In this document: positions 8,607 through 17,010 of the stretch, piece by piece
How the letters are laid out: the number at the start of each line of letters is the position of its first letter
How positions within the stretch are numbered: position 1 is the stretch's first letter
NCBI GenBank assembly: GCA_024178355.1
Contig: JAMZNZ010000006.1
Coordinates: 186,001-250,000, forward strand
DNA from: Maricaulaceae bacterium EIL42A08
Lineage (GTDB): Bacteria; Pseudomonadota; Alphaproteobacteria; Caulobacterales; Maricaulaceae
Length of the DNA: 64,000 nt
Reading direction: 5' to 3'
Made by a program: the position numbers and the translations under genes
Notes under the pieces: generated by a model
Databases searched by the model: none
What the model saw: only the letters and a program-made list of their open reading frames with translations
What the model was told of the DNA's origin: nothing

Positions 8607-10388
8607 TTAGTAAACCCGCGCCTTCGGCTCGATGTAGGCGATGTCGTTGGACAGGGTGTATTCGTGGACCGGGCGGTCATCGAGTTTCACCTTGCCATCA
8701 AACCAGGCGAGCGTGTGCTTCATCCACTTCTCGTCATCACGATCGGGGAAGTCCTCACGGGCGTGGGCGCCGCGGCTTTCGGTACGCGCAGCGGCCGAGC
8801 CCACCGTGACCGCGGCTTGCGCGATCAGGTTGTCGAACTCCAGCGTTTCAAGAAGGTCGGTATTCCAGATCATGGAGCGATCCGACACCGAGATGTCGTC
8901 CGCGCCCTCATAGACCTTGGCGACACGCTCCACGCCCTCGTCCAGGATCTCCTGGGTACGGAATACCGCGCAGTTCTCCTGCATGGCGCGTTGCATATCA
9001 AGGCGCAGCTGGGCGGTTTTGGTGCCGCCCGACGCATGGCGACGGCTGTCGAGCCACTCCAGCGTCTGCTTGCCAGCGCTTTCCGGCAATTCCGGCTGGC
9101 TGGCACCGGCTTCGGTGGTTTCAGCAGCACGCAGGCCAGCGGCCCGGCCAAACACCACCAGGTCAATGAGCGAGTTGGAGCCCAGACGGTTGGCACCGTG
9201 CACGGACACGCAAGCGGCTTCACCCACAGCCATCAGGCCAGGCACCACGGTGTCGGCATCGCCGTTCACCTTAGTCAGGACTTCGCCGTGATAATTGGTC
9301 GGGATGCCGCCCATATTGTAGTGGACCGTGGGCAGAACCGGGATCGGCGCTTTCGTGACGTCCACACCGGCGAAGACCTTGGCGCTTTCGGAGATACCGG
9401 GCAGGCGTTGAGCCAGAATGTCAGGGTCCAGGTGATCGAGGTGCAGGAAGATGTGGTCGCCGTTTTCACCCACGCCGCGGCCGTCACGGATCTCCATGGT
9501 CATGGAGCGTGAGACCACGTCGCGGGAGGCCAGATCCTTGGCGTTCGGGGCATAGCGCTCCATGAAGCGCTCGCCTTCAGAGTTGGTCAGATAGCCCCCC
9601 TCACCGCGCGCGCCTTCGGTAATCAGGCAGCCCGCGCCGTAAATGCCGGTCGGGTGGAATTGCACAAACTCCATGTCCTGCAGCGGCAGGCCGGCTCGCA
9701 GCACCATGGCGTTACCGTCACCGGTGCAGGTGTGAGCCGACGTGGCGGAGAAGTAGGCGCGGCCATAGCCGCCGGTGGCCAGAATGACCTTTTGGGCGCG
9801 GAAGCGGTGCAGCGTTCCGTCATCAAGCTTCCACGCGGTGACACCACGGCAGACGCCTTCTTCGTCCATGATCAGATCAAGGGCGAAATACTCAATAAAG
9901 AACTCGGTCGCGTTCTTCAGCGACTGGCCATAGAGCGTGTGCAGGATGGCGTGACCGGTCCGGTCCGCGGCCGCACAGGTGCGCTGCACCGGGCCCTCGC
10001 CGAAATTCTTCGTCATGCCGCCAAAGGCGCGCTGGTAGATCTTGCCGTCCTCGGTGCGCGAGAAGGGCACGCCCCAGTGCTCTAGCTCGTACACGGCCGC
10101 AGGCGCTTCCTTGCACAGATACTCGATGGCGTCCTGGTCACCCAGCCAGTCTGACCCCTTCACGGTGTCATACATGTGCCAGCGCCAGTCATCTTCGCCC
10201 ATATTGCCCAGCGACGCGGAAATGCCGCCCTGCGCCGCCACGGTGTGCGAGCGGGTGGGGAAAACCTTGGAGATACAGGCCGTCTTCAGGCCAGCCTGTG
10301 CCGCCCCCAGGGCTGCGCGAAGGCCGGAGCCGCCTGCGCCCACAACGACGACATCAAAGGTGTGATCGATAAACTCGTAAGACGCCAT
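8607..10388 (-). CDS. sdhA: Succinate dehydrogenase flavoprotein subunit
   Basis: 593 residues, the normal size. Catalyses succinate oxidation to fumarate. An N-terminal dinucleotide-binding motif [16 protein letters not shown] is followed by [10 protein letters not shown], which contains the histidine that binds FAD covalently, then the active-site region [13 protein letters not shown] and the capping-domain [11 protein letters not shown] motif. It lies between sdhD (16 bases upstream) and sdhB (43 bases downstream) on the same strand in the standard order. Confidence 0.97.
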   Translation of the reverse strand: MASYEFIDHTFDVVVVGAGGSGLRAALGAAQAGLKTACISKVFPTRSHTVAAQGGISASLGNMGEDDWRWHMYDTVKGSDWLGDQDAIEYLCKEAPAAVYELEHWGVPFSRTEDGKIYQRAFGGMTKNFGEGPVQRTCAAADRTGHAILHTLYGQSLKNATEFFIEYFALDLIMDEEGVCRGVTAWKLDDGTLHRFRAQKVILATGGYGRAYFSATSAHTCTGDGNAMVLRAGLPLQDMEFVQFHPTGIYGAGCLITEGARGEGGYLTNSEGERFMERYAPNAKDLASRDVVSRSMTMEIRDGRGVGENGDHIFLHLDHLDPDILAQRLPGISESAKVFAGVDVTKAPIPVLPTVHYNMGGIPTNYHGEVLTKVNGDADTVVPGLMAVGEAACVSVHGANRLGSNSLIDLVVFGRAAGLRAAETTEAGASQPELPESAGKQTLEWLDSRRHASGGTKTAQLRLDMQRAMQENCAVFRTQEILDEGVERVAKVYEGADDISVSDRSMIWNTDLLETLEFDNLIAQAAVTVGSAAARTESRGAHAREDFPDRDDEKWMKHTLAWFDGKVKLDDRPVHEYTLSNDIAYIEPKARVY

Positions 10389-10404
10389 TTAAACGACTGC
10401 CTCT

Positions 10405-10788
10405 TTATTGCTGCGCCGCGACTGACAGGACCGCCCAGAGGGTGGCCAGCCAGAGACCTGCTGCGATGAAAGTGTTCACGAGCAGGAGCGCGATTTTCGT
10501 TCCTGGCTTATGGATGTAGTCCTCAATGACCGTCTGTAGACCCAGACGCATGTGATAGAATGCCGCAGTCAGGGTCAGAAGCGTCACGATCGCGCCCAGA
10601 GGCGAGCCAATCCAGGCGATGGCCGCGTCGTAGTCGCCAAAGCCATGCTTGGCGAGTGACCAGGTAAACAGCGGCACCAGGATGATCAGGGCAATGGCAC
10701 TGACGCGCTGGGCGATGAAGTGGCCGGCTCCGCTTTTGGCAGCACCAAGGCCGCGAGCGCGAGCAAGAGGGGTGCGAAAATCACTCAT
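10405..10788 (-). CDS. sdhD: Succinate dehydrogenase membrane anchor subunit
   Basis: 127 residues with three predicted membrane helices. The early sequence GAGHFIAQRVSAIALI and the later FYHMRLGLQTVIEDYIH segment match SdhD, the latter carrying the histidine region near the haem. With SdhC it forms the haem b and quinone site of complex II. Its ATG overlaps the sdhC stop by four bases, so the two membrane subunits are translationally coupled. Confidence 0.93.
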   Translation of the reverse strand: MSDFRTPLARARGLGAAKSGAGHFIAQRVSAIALIILVPLFTWSLAKHGFGDYDAAIAWIGSPLGAIVTLLTLTAAFYHMRLGLQTVIEDYIHKPGTKIALLLVNTFIAAGLWLATLWAVLSVAAQQ

Positions 10789-11192
10789 CCGACGACTCCT
10801 AGAGCCAGAACCCAGATGATCACGGTCAGGATGACCGAACCGATCATGATGAAAACCGAACGCTGGTTGGAGGCGGCCGGGTCAAACCCCTTGCCGGCAT
10901 CCCACACCAGATGACGAATGCCGTTGAGCATGTGGTAGATCAGCGACAGCGTGAAACCCACCAGCGCCAGGATCACCAGGATCTTGATCGGGCCGTTCAG
11001 CGCATTCATCAGGCCGGTATAGACGCTTTCACCGGACGCCAGCGCGATCAGCCAGATGGCGACCAGAACAGCGCCGACATAATTCACCACACCGGAGGCC
11101 CGGTGCAGGATGGATGACAGCATGGTCGGGTGGAACTTCCACACCTGAAGGTGAGGAGATAATGGACGGGACGGTCCGGAAGAATTGGCCAT
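10785..11192 (-). CDS. sdhC: Succinate dehydrogenase cytochrome b556 subunit
   Basis: 135 residues, three membrane helices. The family signature RPLSPHLQVWKFHPTMLSS and SILHRASG are present near the N terminus, and IYHMLNGIRHLVWDAG provides the haem-ligand histidine. First gene of sdhCDAB. The ATG follows a G-rich ribosome site (AAGGGGGG). The 230-base gap to the divergent SDR gene must carry the operon promoter; it also contains a small palindrome at 11224-11239. Confidence 0.94.
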   Translation of the reverse strand: MANSSGPSRPLSPHLQVWKFHPTMLSSILHRASGVVNYVGAVLVAIWLIALASGESVYTGLMNALNGPIKILVILALVGFTLSLIYHMLNGIRHLVWDAGKGFDPAASNQRSVFIMIGSVILTVIIWVLALGVVG

Positions 11193-11422
11193 TCGGCCCC
11201 CCTTCGATCAACAAGTTACCCCATTGGCTGAACAGCCAACAGCGAGTTTGGGGCGGACAATAATCTGGGCACCCCCAAGGTCAACGGGCACACCGCCGCA
11301 CCTGACGACGATGTTTGCAGATGTAAATCATTCCTAACTGTTAATCGCGAGCCGTTGACCGCAGCTGCGCAGCTCGTCACCGTAAAATGACAGTTGCGTG
11401 TTTTGTTGAGGGGGCTCCTGCC
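11193..11422. other. Intergenic region between sdhC and the SDR gene, with a palindrome
   Basis: A 230-base divergent promoter region. It contains the perfect inverted repeat TTGGCTG-AA-CAGCCAA at 11224-11239, 32 bases ahead of the sdhC start, a possible operator or leader hairpin. The stretch around 11325-11345 is AT-rich. I could not assign a specific promoter or a known regulator. Confidence 0.4.
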
Positions 11423-12289
11423 ATGTCTGTTTCACCCAGCGCCATGATCACCGGGGCATCGACCGGGATCGGGTATGCGACGAGCAAGTTTCTGGTCGAG
11501 AAGGGCTGGAATGTCTTCGCCGGAGTTCGCAAGACCGAAGATGGCGAGCGCTTAAAATCAGAGCTGGGTGAGGCGGTCACGCCTGTGATCTGTGACGTCA
11601 CCGACGGTGCACAGGTGAAAGCCGCTGGCGATCTGGTCCGGGAAATGCTGGGCGAGGAAAACCTGGCAGGCCTTGTCAATAATGCAGGCGTTGCTGTGGC
11701 CGGGCCGCTGCTGCACCTGCCGATTGAGGACATGCAGCGCCAGCTGGAGATCAATGTGACTGGCCAGCTGCGCGTGACGCAAGCCTTTGCGCCCTTGCTG
11801 GGGGCTGAAGTCGGGCGTGGCGGCAAGCCGGGGCGGATCGTGAATATTTCCTCGGTTGCAGGCCTGAGCGCGACACCGCTGGTAACGCCCTACGCCTGTT
11901 CCAAGCACGCGCTGGAAGCCTTCACCCAGGGCCTTCGCCGCGAACTGATCATGTATGGCATCGATGTGGTGGCGATTAACCCAGGGCCCATCGCCACGCC
12001 GATCTGGGACAAGGCCGAGGAGATGGACCCCGAGCAGTACGCGGGCACTGATTATGAGGCTGCGATCCGAAAAATCCTTGGCTATATGCTGGACCGGGGT
12101 CGCAGCGGCCTGCCGCCGATCAAGGTGGCCGAAGCGATCTATGCCGGGCTGACCGATGAAAAGCCGAAACTCAACACCATCCTGTCGCCCGAACCCTTCC
12201 AGCAATGGCTTATGTCGGTCCTGCCAAGCCGCATGGTGGATCGCCTGATCGCCAAGCGGTTGGGGCTGACGCCGGACGCGCGACGTTAA
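11423..12289 (+). CDS. SDR-family oxidoreductase
   Basis: 288 residues. A classical short-chain dehydrogenase: cofactor motif TGASTGIGYATS at the N terminus, NNAGVAVAG, catalytic Ser in ISSVAGL and the YxxxK pair in YACSKHA, then NPGPIATPIWDK. Size and motifs fit cytosolic NAD(P)(H)-dependent reductases, but the substrate cannot be told. The start at ATG 11423 is chosen over one 36 bases upstream because GAGGGGG lies just ahead of it. It stands alone, divergent from sdhC. Confidence 0.85.
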   Translation: MSVSPSAMITGASTGIGYATSKFLVEKGWNVFAGVRKTEDGERLKSELGEAVTPVICDVTDGAQVKAAGDLVREMLGEENLAGLVNNAGVAVAGPLLHLPIEDMQRQLEINVTGQLRVTQAFAPLLGAEVGRGGKPGRIVNISSVAGLSATPLVTPYACSKHALEAFTQGLRRELIMYGIDVVAINPGPIATPIWDKAEEMDPEQYAGTDYEAAIRKILGYMLDRGRSGLPPIKVAEAIYAGLTDEKPKLNTILSPEPFQQWLMSVLPSRMVDRLIAKRLGLTPDARR

Positions 12290-12368
12290 GTCCTTTCAAA
12301 GCGTTAGCGCGTCTGCTCGCCTTCGCCTAGACTGACCCTCTAATTGGTTTGAAGTCTGAGGGGTTTCC

Positions 12369-14051
12369 ATGATCATCACATCCTTGCTCGCGCTGGCACA
12401 GGCCAGTGCGCCTGCTGGCGACTATCATGTGGAAATCCGGCCTCAGGACGGTGCCAGCGCCGAGGTCTTCATCACCTTGCACATCGAAGGCGACAGCGAC
12501 GGTGAGACGATGCTGCAGCTGCCGTCCAGCTGGGGCGGTGAGGACGAGCTGTGGCGCGGCTTTACCGGGATCAGCGTCCAGGGCGGCACGCTTCAGCCAG
12601 CCGACCCCGAAACGCCCACTGAGCGCGTGGTCACCCATGACGCTGGCGCAGACCTGACCATTCGCTGGCAGATCATCCAGGACAGGGAGGGCACCCCCTC
12701 CGCCGCGGCGCGTGACAACTACCGGCCCTGGCTGCAGCCCAGCTATGTTCACCTGCTGGGGCAGACGATTTTCCTACGCGCCGAACGGGACAACAATCCA
12801 CTGTCCGGTGATATGCCGGTGAGCGTCAACTTTGATGTTGGGGGCGACTGGGCCCTGGCTTCCGATCTGGAGATTGGCAGCCTGCCCTATGACCGGCTTG
12901 GCGCATCGGTGATCGTCGTCGGAGATTTTCGCGTGAGTGAGCAGATTATCGACGGCGCGCCGGTGCGTGTGGCGGTGCGCGGTGAGATGAGTGATGCCCA
13001 GATCATGTCGGTCACCCGATCCGCTGTGGAGGGCAATCTGGCCTATTGGGGGGATGCGGGCGAGCCTTATCTGGTAACCGCCCTTCCCATCGAGGTGGAG
13101 CCGGGACGCTCAAGCTTTGGCGGTACCAATCTGAGAGATGCGTTCGCGATCTTCGGCACCAATAATGTGCCTGACGAGATCATTGCCCGGGTGCTGGTCC
13201 ATGAACATTCCCACAGCTGGGTTCCCGGTCGGATGGGCACACTGACACAAGGCCCTGAACAGCCGCAGGATTACTGGTTCTCTGAAGGGTTTACCGATTT
13301 TGTGACCACACGGGCAGGCCTCATGTCCGGAGCCTGGGACGCAGAGGCAGCCATCGGCCAGCTCAATGAATTCCTGGCCGAATACATGGCAAGTCCGGCC
13401 AGAGAAGATCCCAATACGGCGATCCGCGATGGCTTCTGGTCCAGTGCTGAGCACCAGCGCCTGCCCTATCTGCGGGGCAATCTGTTCGCGCTTCTGGTCG
13501 ACCAGCATATTCATACCGAGACCAATGGCGCTCACAGTCTGGACGATGTGCTGTTTGCCATGCGCGATGCGCCGGAGCAGGGGCTCGTGGCCCATACCTT
13601 TGTCGACTTTGTTTTCGAGGTGACGGGACTGGATATCACCGAGCTGCACCAGCGCCATATCATCGAGGGTGAAACCATCATCCTGCCTGCCAACACGTTT
13701 GGAAGCTGCGGCGTGGTGGAAAGCGGCCTGCAGCCGGTTTTTGTCTATGGCATGGAGCTTGGGGCCAACCCCGATGGTGAGGGCTCTTTGGTGACCGCTG
13801 TTGACCCTGATGGTCCGGCCGCGGCAGGCGGGTTTGCGCCTGGCATGGTGCTTCTGGAGCGAGTTGCCGGTGCGGTCGGCGATGCGACGCAGGACAGCGC
13901 TTTTCGGTTGCTCGACCTAGAGGGCAATGAACGCGTCATGAGCTATCGCCCGACCAATGGCCGAATGGAAATGAGCCAGCGCATCGTGCCTGCAGACGCC
14001 GACCTGATGACCAATGGTTGCCTGGAACGGTTGGCTGGCCGGGCCCTATAA
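12369..14051 (+). CDS. M61-like metallopeptidase with C-terminal PDZ-like domain
   Basis: 560 residues. A zinc HEXXH site is present as His278-Glu279-His280-Ser281-His282 (VHEHSHSW), with Glu306 in SEGFTDF as the probable third ligand, the gluzincin arrangement of the M1/M61 families. The last ~100 residues contain a PDZ-like segment (GSLVTAVDPDGPAAAGGFAPGM), as in M61 glycyl aminopeptidases. A short non-basic leader (MIITSLLALAQASA) suggests export. The ATG follows a GAGGGG site. Together with the following secreted proteins it may belong to an extracytoplasmic peptide-handling set, which is an inference from proximity. Confidence 0.75.
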   Translation: MIITSLLALAQASAPAGDYHVEIRPQDGASAEVFITLHIEGDSDGETMLQLPSSWGGEDELWRGFTGISVQGGTLQPADPETPTERVVTHDAGADLTIRWQIIQDREGTPSAAARDNYRPWLQPSYVHLLGQTIFLRAERDNNPLSGDMPVSVNFDVGGDWALASDLEIGSLPYDRLGASVIVVGDFRVSEQIIDGAPVRVAVRGEMSDAQIMSVTRSAVEGNLAYWGDAGEPYLVTALPIEVEPGRSSFGGTNLRDAFAIFGTNNVPDEIIARVLVHEHSHSWVPGRMGTLTQGPEQPQDYWFSEGFTDFVTTRAGLMSGAWDAEAAIGQLNEFLAEYMASPAREDPNTAIRDGFWSSAEHQRLPYLRGNLFALLVDQHIHTETNGAHSLDDVLFAMRDAPEQGLVAHTFVDFVFEVTGLDITELHQRHIIEGETIILPANTFGSCGVVESGLQPVFVYGMELGANPDGEGSLVTAVDPDGPAAAGGFAPGMVLLERVAGAVGDATQDSAFRLLDLEGNERVMSYRPTNGRMEMSQRIVPADADLMTNGCLERLAGRAL

Positions 14052-14134
14052 GGGCTGCGACCACATCGCGAGGCTGACGCGGCGGATGCCACGGTCTAAG
14101 CTCTGAGACAAACATGATCTCAGGGGAGACTTCC

Positions 14135-15904
14135 ATGCGCCGTATCACGACTTTGCTCTCTGGCAGCCTTGCGCTTGTCCTGTCCGCGCCCGCTTTCGCC
14201 GATCCGGTGGAGGATTTTGAAGCGCTGATTGCCGACTACGAAGCCTTCGTTGAAGAGCGCAATGTCAACGCGCGCGCCCGCCGAGGCGATCTGGAGGCCG
14301 CCGCCCAGTGGCCGGACGCCAGCTATGAGGCGGCCCAAAGCTGGGATGCGGCGATGGTGGCGTTTGATGAGCGTGTGGACGCCATTGATCCCGATGACCT
14401 GCCTGAGGCCCATCGCGCCAGCTATGCGGTGATGGCCTATAATCTGGATACCGCCGTTGAAGTCCCACGCGTCCAGACCGCGATGATGCCCTTCACCAAC
14501 GACAGTGGCTTTCATACCGGGCCGAGCTTTGCTGCGCTGACGGTCCGGGCGCGCACAGTGGAAGAGGCCGAGGCCTGGATTGCGCGCCTTAATGGGTTGC
14601 CGGATTACTTCGCCCAGCATACCGCCTGGCTACAGCGCGGGATTGATGAAGGCTGGACCCAGCCGCGCGATATCCTGCATGGTGTCGCCGATCAGATTGA
14701 AGCCCAGATCGTTGAGGACGCTGAAGACAGCCAGCTTTTAACCCCGATCAACAATCTGCCAGCATCCATGCCGGAGGCAGAGCGGGTGCGCCTGCGTGCC
14801 GAAGCGATTGAGGCGATTGAAACCGCAGCCCTGCCAGCGCTTCGCGAGCTGCATGACTTCTTCACTGGCACCTATATCCCGGCGTCTCGTGAGAGCCTTG
14901 GTGCGCGCTCCATGCCCGGCGGTGAGGACTTCTATCGCGCGCTGGTTCGCCAGCACACGACGCTGGATATGACCCCTGAAGACGTGCACGAGCGCGGACA
15001 GGCCGAAGTCGCCCGCATCCGCGCCGACATGGAAGAGGTCATCGCTGAATCTGGCTTTGAAGGCAGTTTTGCTGAATTCCTAAACTTCCTGCGCACCGAC
15101 CCGCAGTTCTACGCCGAAACCGAGCTCGAGCTAATGATGGTCGCGTCCTACCTGTCGAAGAAGGCTGATGATGCGATGCCGGCCTTCTTTAATAATTTGC
15201 CACGCCTGCCCTATGGGGTGCGTGAGGTGCCAGCCGCCATTGCGCCAAATTATACTACGGCCCGTTACTGGCCGGGTGATGCCGAAAGCGGCACGGCCGG
15301 TGGATACATGGTCAACACCTACCGGCTTGATCAGCGCCCGCTTTATGAGATGCCCGCGCTGACGGTGCACGAGGCTGTGCCGGGCCACCATCACCAGATC
15401 GCCATCGCTCAGGAGTTGGAGGACGTGCCGGAGTTCCGCCGCAACACCTATATCACCGCCTTTGGTGAGGGCTGGGCGCTCTATACCGAATTCCTGGGCC
15501 AGGACATGGGCATGTATTCAACGCCCTATGAGGAGTTCGGTCGCCTGACCTATGAGATGTGGCGCGCCTGCCGCCTTGTCGCGGATACCGGCATCCACTG
15601 GTATGGCTGGGACCGGGATGAGGCCGAGGCCTGCTTTTTGGAAAACTCCGCGCTCGCACCGCTCAACATCACCAATGAAGTGAGCCGCTATATCAGCTGG
15701 CCGGGCCAGGCGTTGGCCTACAAGACCGGCGAGCTGTTGATCCGCGAGCTGCGCGCCGACGGTGAGGAAGAGCTGGGTGAGGCCTTTGATCTGGCTGACT
15801 TCCACGACACCATTCTGGAAGAAGGCGGCGTACCGCTGGAGTATCTGGAAGACAAGATGCGTGGCTGGATCGAAGAGCAGGCCGAAGGCGAGGGCGCAGA
15901 ATGA
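14135..15904 (+). CDS. DUF885-family secreted protein, putative metallopeptidase
   Basis: 589 residues with a clear signal peptide (MRRITTLLSGSLALVLSAPAFA). The DUF885 hallmark HEAVPGHHHQ, a HEXXXXH-like zinc site, is present at about residue 412, followed by FGEGWALYTE, the pattern seen across this family of presumed carboxypeptidase-like zinc enzymes. ATG 14135 is preferred over 14114 because AGGGGAG sits at the right distance. It overlaps the next gene by four bases (ATGA). The combination of EGWALY and HEAVPGH makes the family assignment firm; enzyme activity is not proven for most members. Confidence 0.85.
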   Translation: MRRITTLLSGSLALVLSAPAFADPVEDFEALIADYEAFVEERNVNARARRGDLEAAAQWPDASYEAAQSWDAAMVAFDERVDAIDPDDLPEAHRASYAVMAYNLDTAVEVPRVQTAMMPFTNDSGFHTGPSFAALTVRARTVEEAEAWIARLNGLPDYFAQHTAWLQRGIDEGWTQPRDILHGVADQIEAQIVEDAEDSQLLTPINNLPASMPEAERVRLRAEAIEAIETAALPALRELHDFFTGTYIPASRESLGARSMPGGEDFYRALVRQHTTLDMTPEDVHERGQAEVARIRADMEEVIAESGFEGSFAEFLNFLRTDPQFYAETELELMMVASYLSKKADDAMPAFFNNLPRLPYGVREVPAAIAPNYTTARYWPGDAESGTAGGYMVNTYRLDQRPLYEMPALTVHEAVPGHHHQIAIAQELEDVPEFRRNTYITAFGEGWALYTEFLGQDMGMYSTPYEEFGRLTYEMWRACRLVADTGIHWYGWDRDEAEACFLENSALAPLNITNEVSRYISWPGQALAYKTGELLIRELRADGEEELGEAFDLADFHDTILEEGGVPLEYLEDKMRGWIEEQAEGEGAE

Positions 15905-16419
15905 TCGCGCTGGCCGCTGTCGCACTGCTCACAGCTCAGGCCGATGACGTGCGGGACTGGTCGCACCTGTCGCCGCCGGAGGCTGCGTTGCTGATCCAGA
16001 ACTATCTCGCCTATGGCATGATGGAGACCTACGCTGAAGGCGGAGCGATTGAGGGGCGCTATATCAGTGTTCTGGAGAACAGCCTGACGGTGTACCGCCG
16101 CGGCGTTCGCGAGCCTTTGAATGAAGAGGCCTCTGGATGGTTTGCGCACTCAAGGCACACTCATCGGTTCGACATTGCGCCGGTGGACGTCGAGCTTAAT
16201 GCCGAGCGCTCCAGCCTCATTCTCAATATCAGCTGTCTGGAGCCGGATTACCCCTGTATCGGGGCAAGCTCATCGACACCGGTGCGCCGCGGTCCAACCG
16301 AAGAACGTGGTTCGAACGTGTGGTCGATCGAGTTTACCGTGATCGAACCCTACCCAGCCTATGCGGCTGAGCTGGAGCAGTTGTTCGAGATCTGGCGTAC
16401 GGCACCGACTCCAGATTAG
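15901..16419 (+). CDS. Hypothetical secreted protein
   Basis: 172 residues, not recognised. It starts with a short hydrophobic leader (MIALAAVALLTAQA) without basic residues, followed by a soluble domain with two cysteines in ISCLEPDYPCIG that could form a disulfide. It is translationally coupled to the DUF885 gene (ATGA overlap), so it is probably co-expressed with it and may act in the same compartment. It ends ten bases from the convergent transporter gene. Confidence 0.6.
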   Translation: MIALAAVALLTAQADDVRDWSHLSPPEAALLIQNYLAYGMMETYAEGGAIEGRYISVLENSLTVYRRGVREPLNEEASGWFAHSRHTHRFDIAPVDVELNAERSSLILNISCLEPDYPCIGASSSTPVRRGPTEERGSNVWSIEFTVIEPYPAYAAELEQLFEIWRTAPTPD

Positions 16420-16428
16420 GGACCTGAC

Positions 16429-16890
16429 CTAGCCCCGCACGATCAGCCAGGCACCCAGCAGCAGGATCGGAACCCCCGCCATACGCATCAGCGTGGCGGA
16501 TTTTTGCTCAAGGCCCAGCAGGCCGAAATGATCCAGCACCAGCGCCATGATCAGCTGTCCGGCATAAAGCGCGGCGAAGAAGGCGCCTGCGCCAATCTTC
16601 GGCGTCGCCCAGGTGGCGGTTGAAACAAAAATCGCGCCCAGCGTACCGCCGATCACCCATAGATGCAGCGGCACAGAGCTGAGCCGCTCCACGCTCGGCA
16701 CGCCCTGACGCATCGTGAAAAGCGTCACCACCGACAACAGGACCAGAGCCCCGGCGCTGAAGTTGATCAATGCCGCGCGCAGCGGTGTGCCCAGATAGCC
16801 TGAAACCTGCCCGTTAAACGCAGGCTGCATCGAAGACAGAGCCCCGGCCAGCAGCGTCATGAGGAGCGGGATAAGCAGTGACCAGTTCAT
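16429..16890 (-). CDS. DMT-superfamily membrane protein (DUF606/YdcZ type)
   Basis: 153 residues with five predicted membrane helices. Features of the short five-helix DMT proteins are visible: MQPAFNGQVSGYLGTPLRAALINFSAGA early on, and ATPKIGAGAFFAALYAGQLIMALVLDHFG later. The family is thought to work as dimers or pairs in small-molecule transport; no substrate can be assigned. ATG 16890 is preferred to the TTG two codons upstream because AAGGA is correctly spaced from the ATG. Confidence 0.75.
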   Translation of the reverse strand: MNWSLLIPLLMTLLAGALSSMQPAFNGQVSGYLGTPLRAALINFSAGALVLLSVVTLFTMRQGVPSVERLSSVPLHLWVIGGTLGAIFVSTATWATPKIGAGAFFAALYAGQLIMALVLDHFGLLGLEQKSATLMRMAGVPILLLGAWLIVRG

Positions 16891-16949
16891 GGGCAAACGT
16901 CCTTGAGCAATGGATTAATCAAGGACCTGAGAGGTATGGCGGCGGGCCC

Positions 16950-16985
16950 CAAAAGCAAAACGGGCGGCCCGATGGACCGCCCGTC
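16950..16985 (-). terminator. Terminator downstream of infB
   Basis: A GC stem, CGGGCGG at 16961-16967 pairing with 16977-16983, followed on the minus strand by CCGTTTTGCTTTT. It lies just past the infB stop. Confidence 0.75.
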
Positions 16986-17010
16986 TGCATGTCTGGATGA
17001 GAACGAAGCC

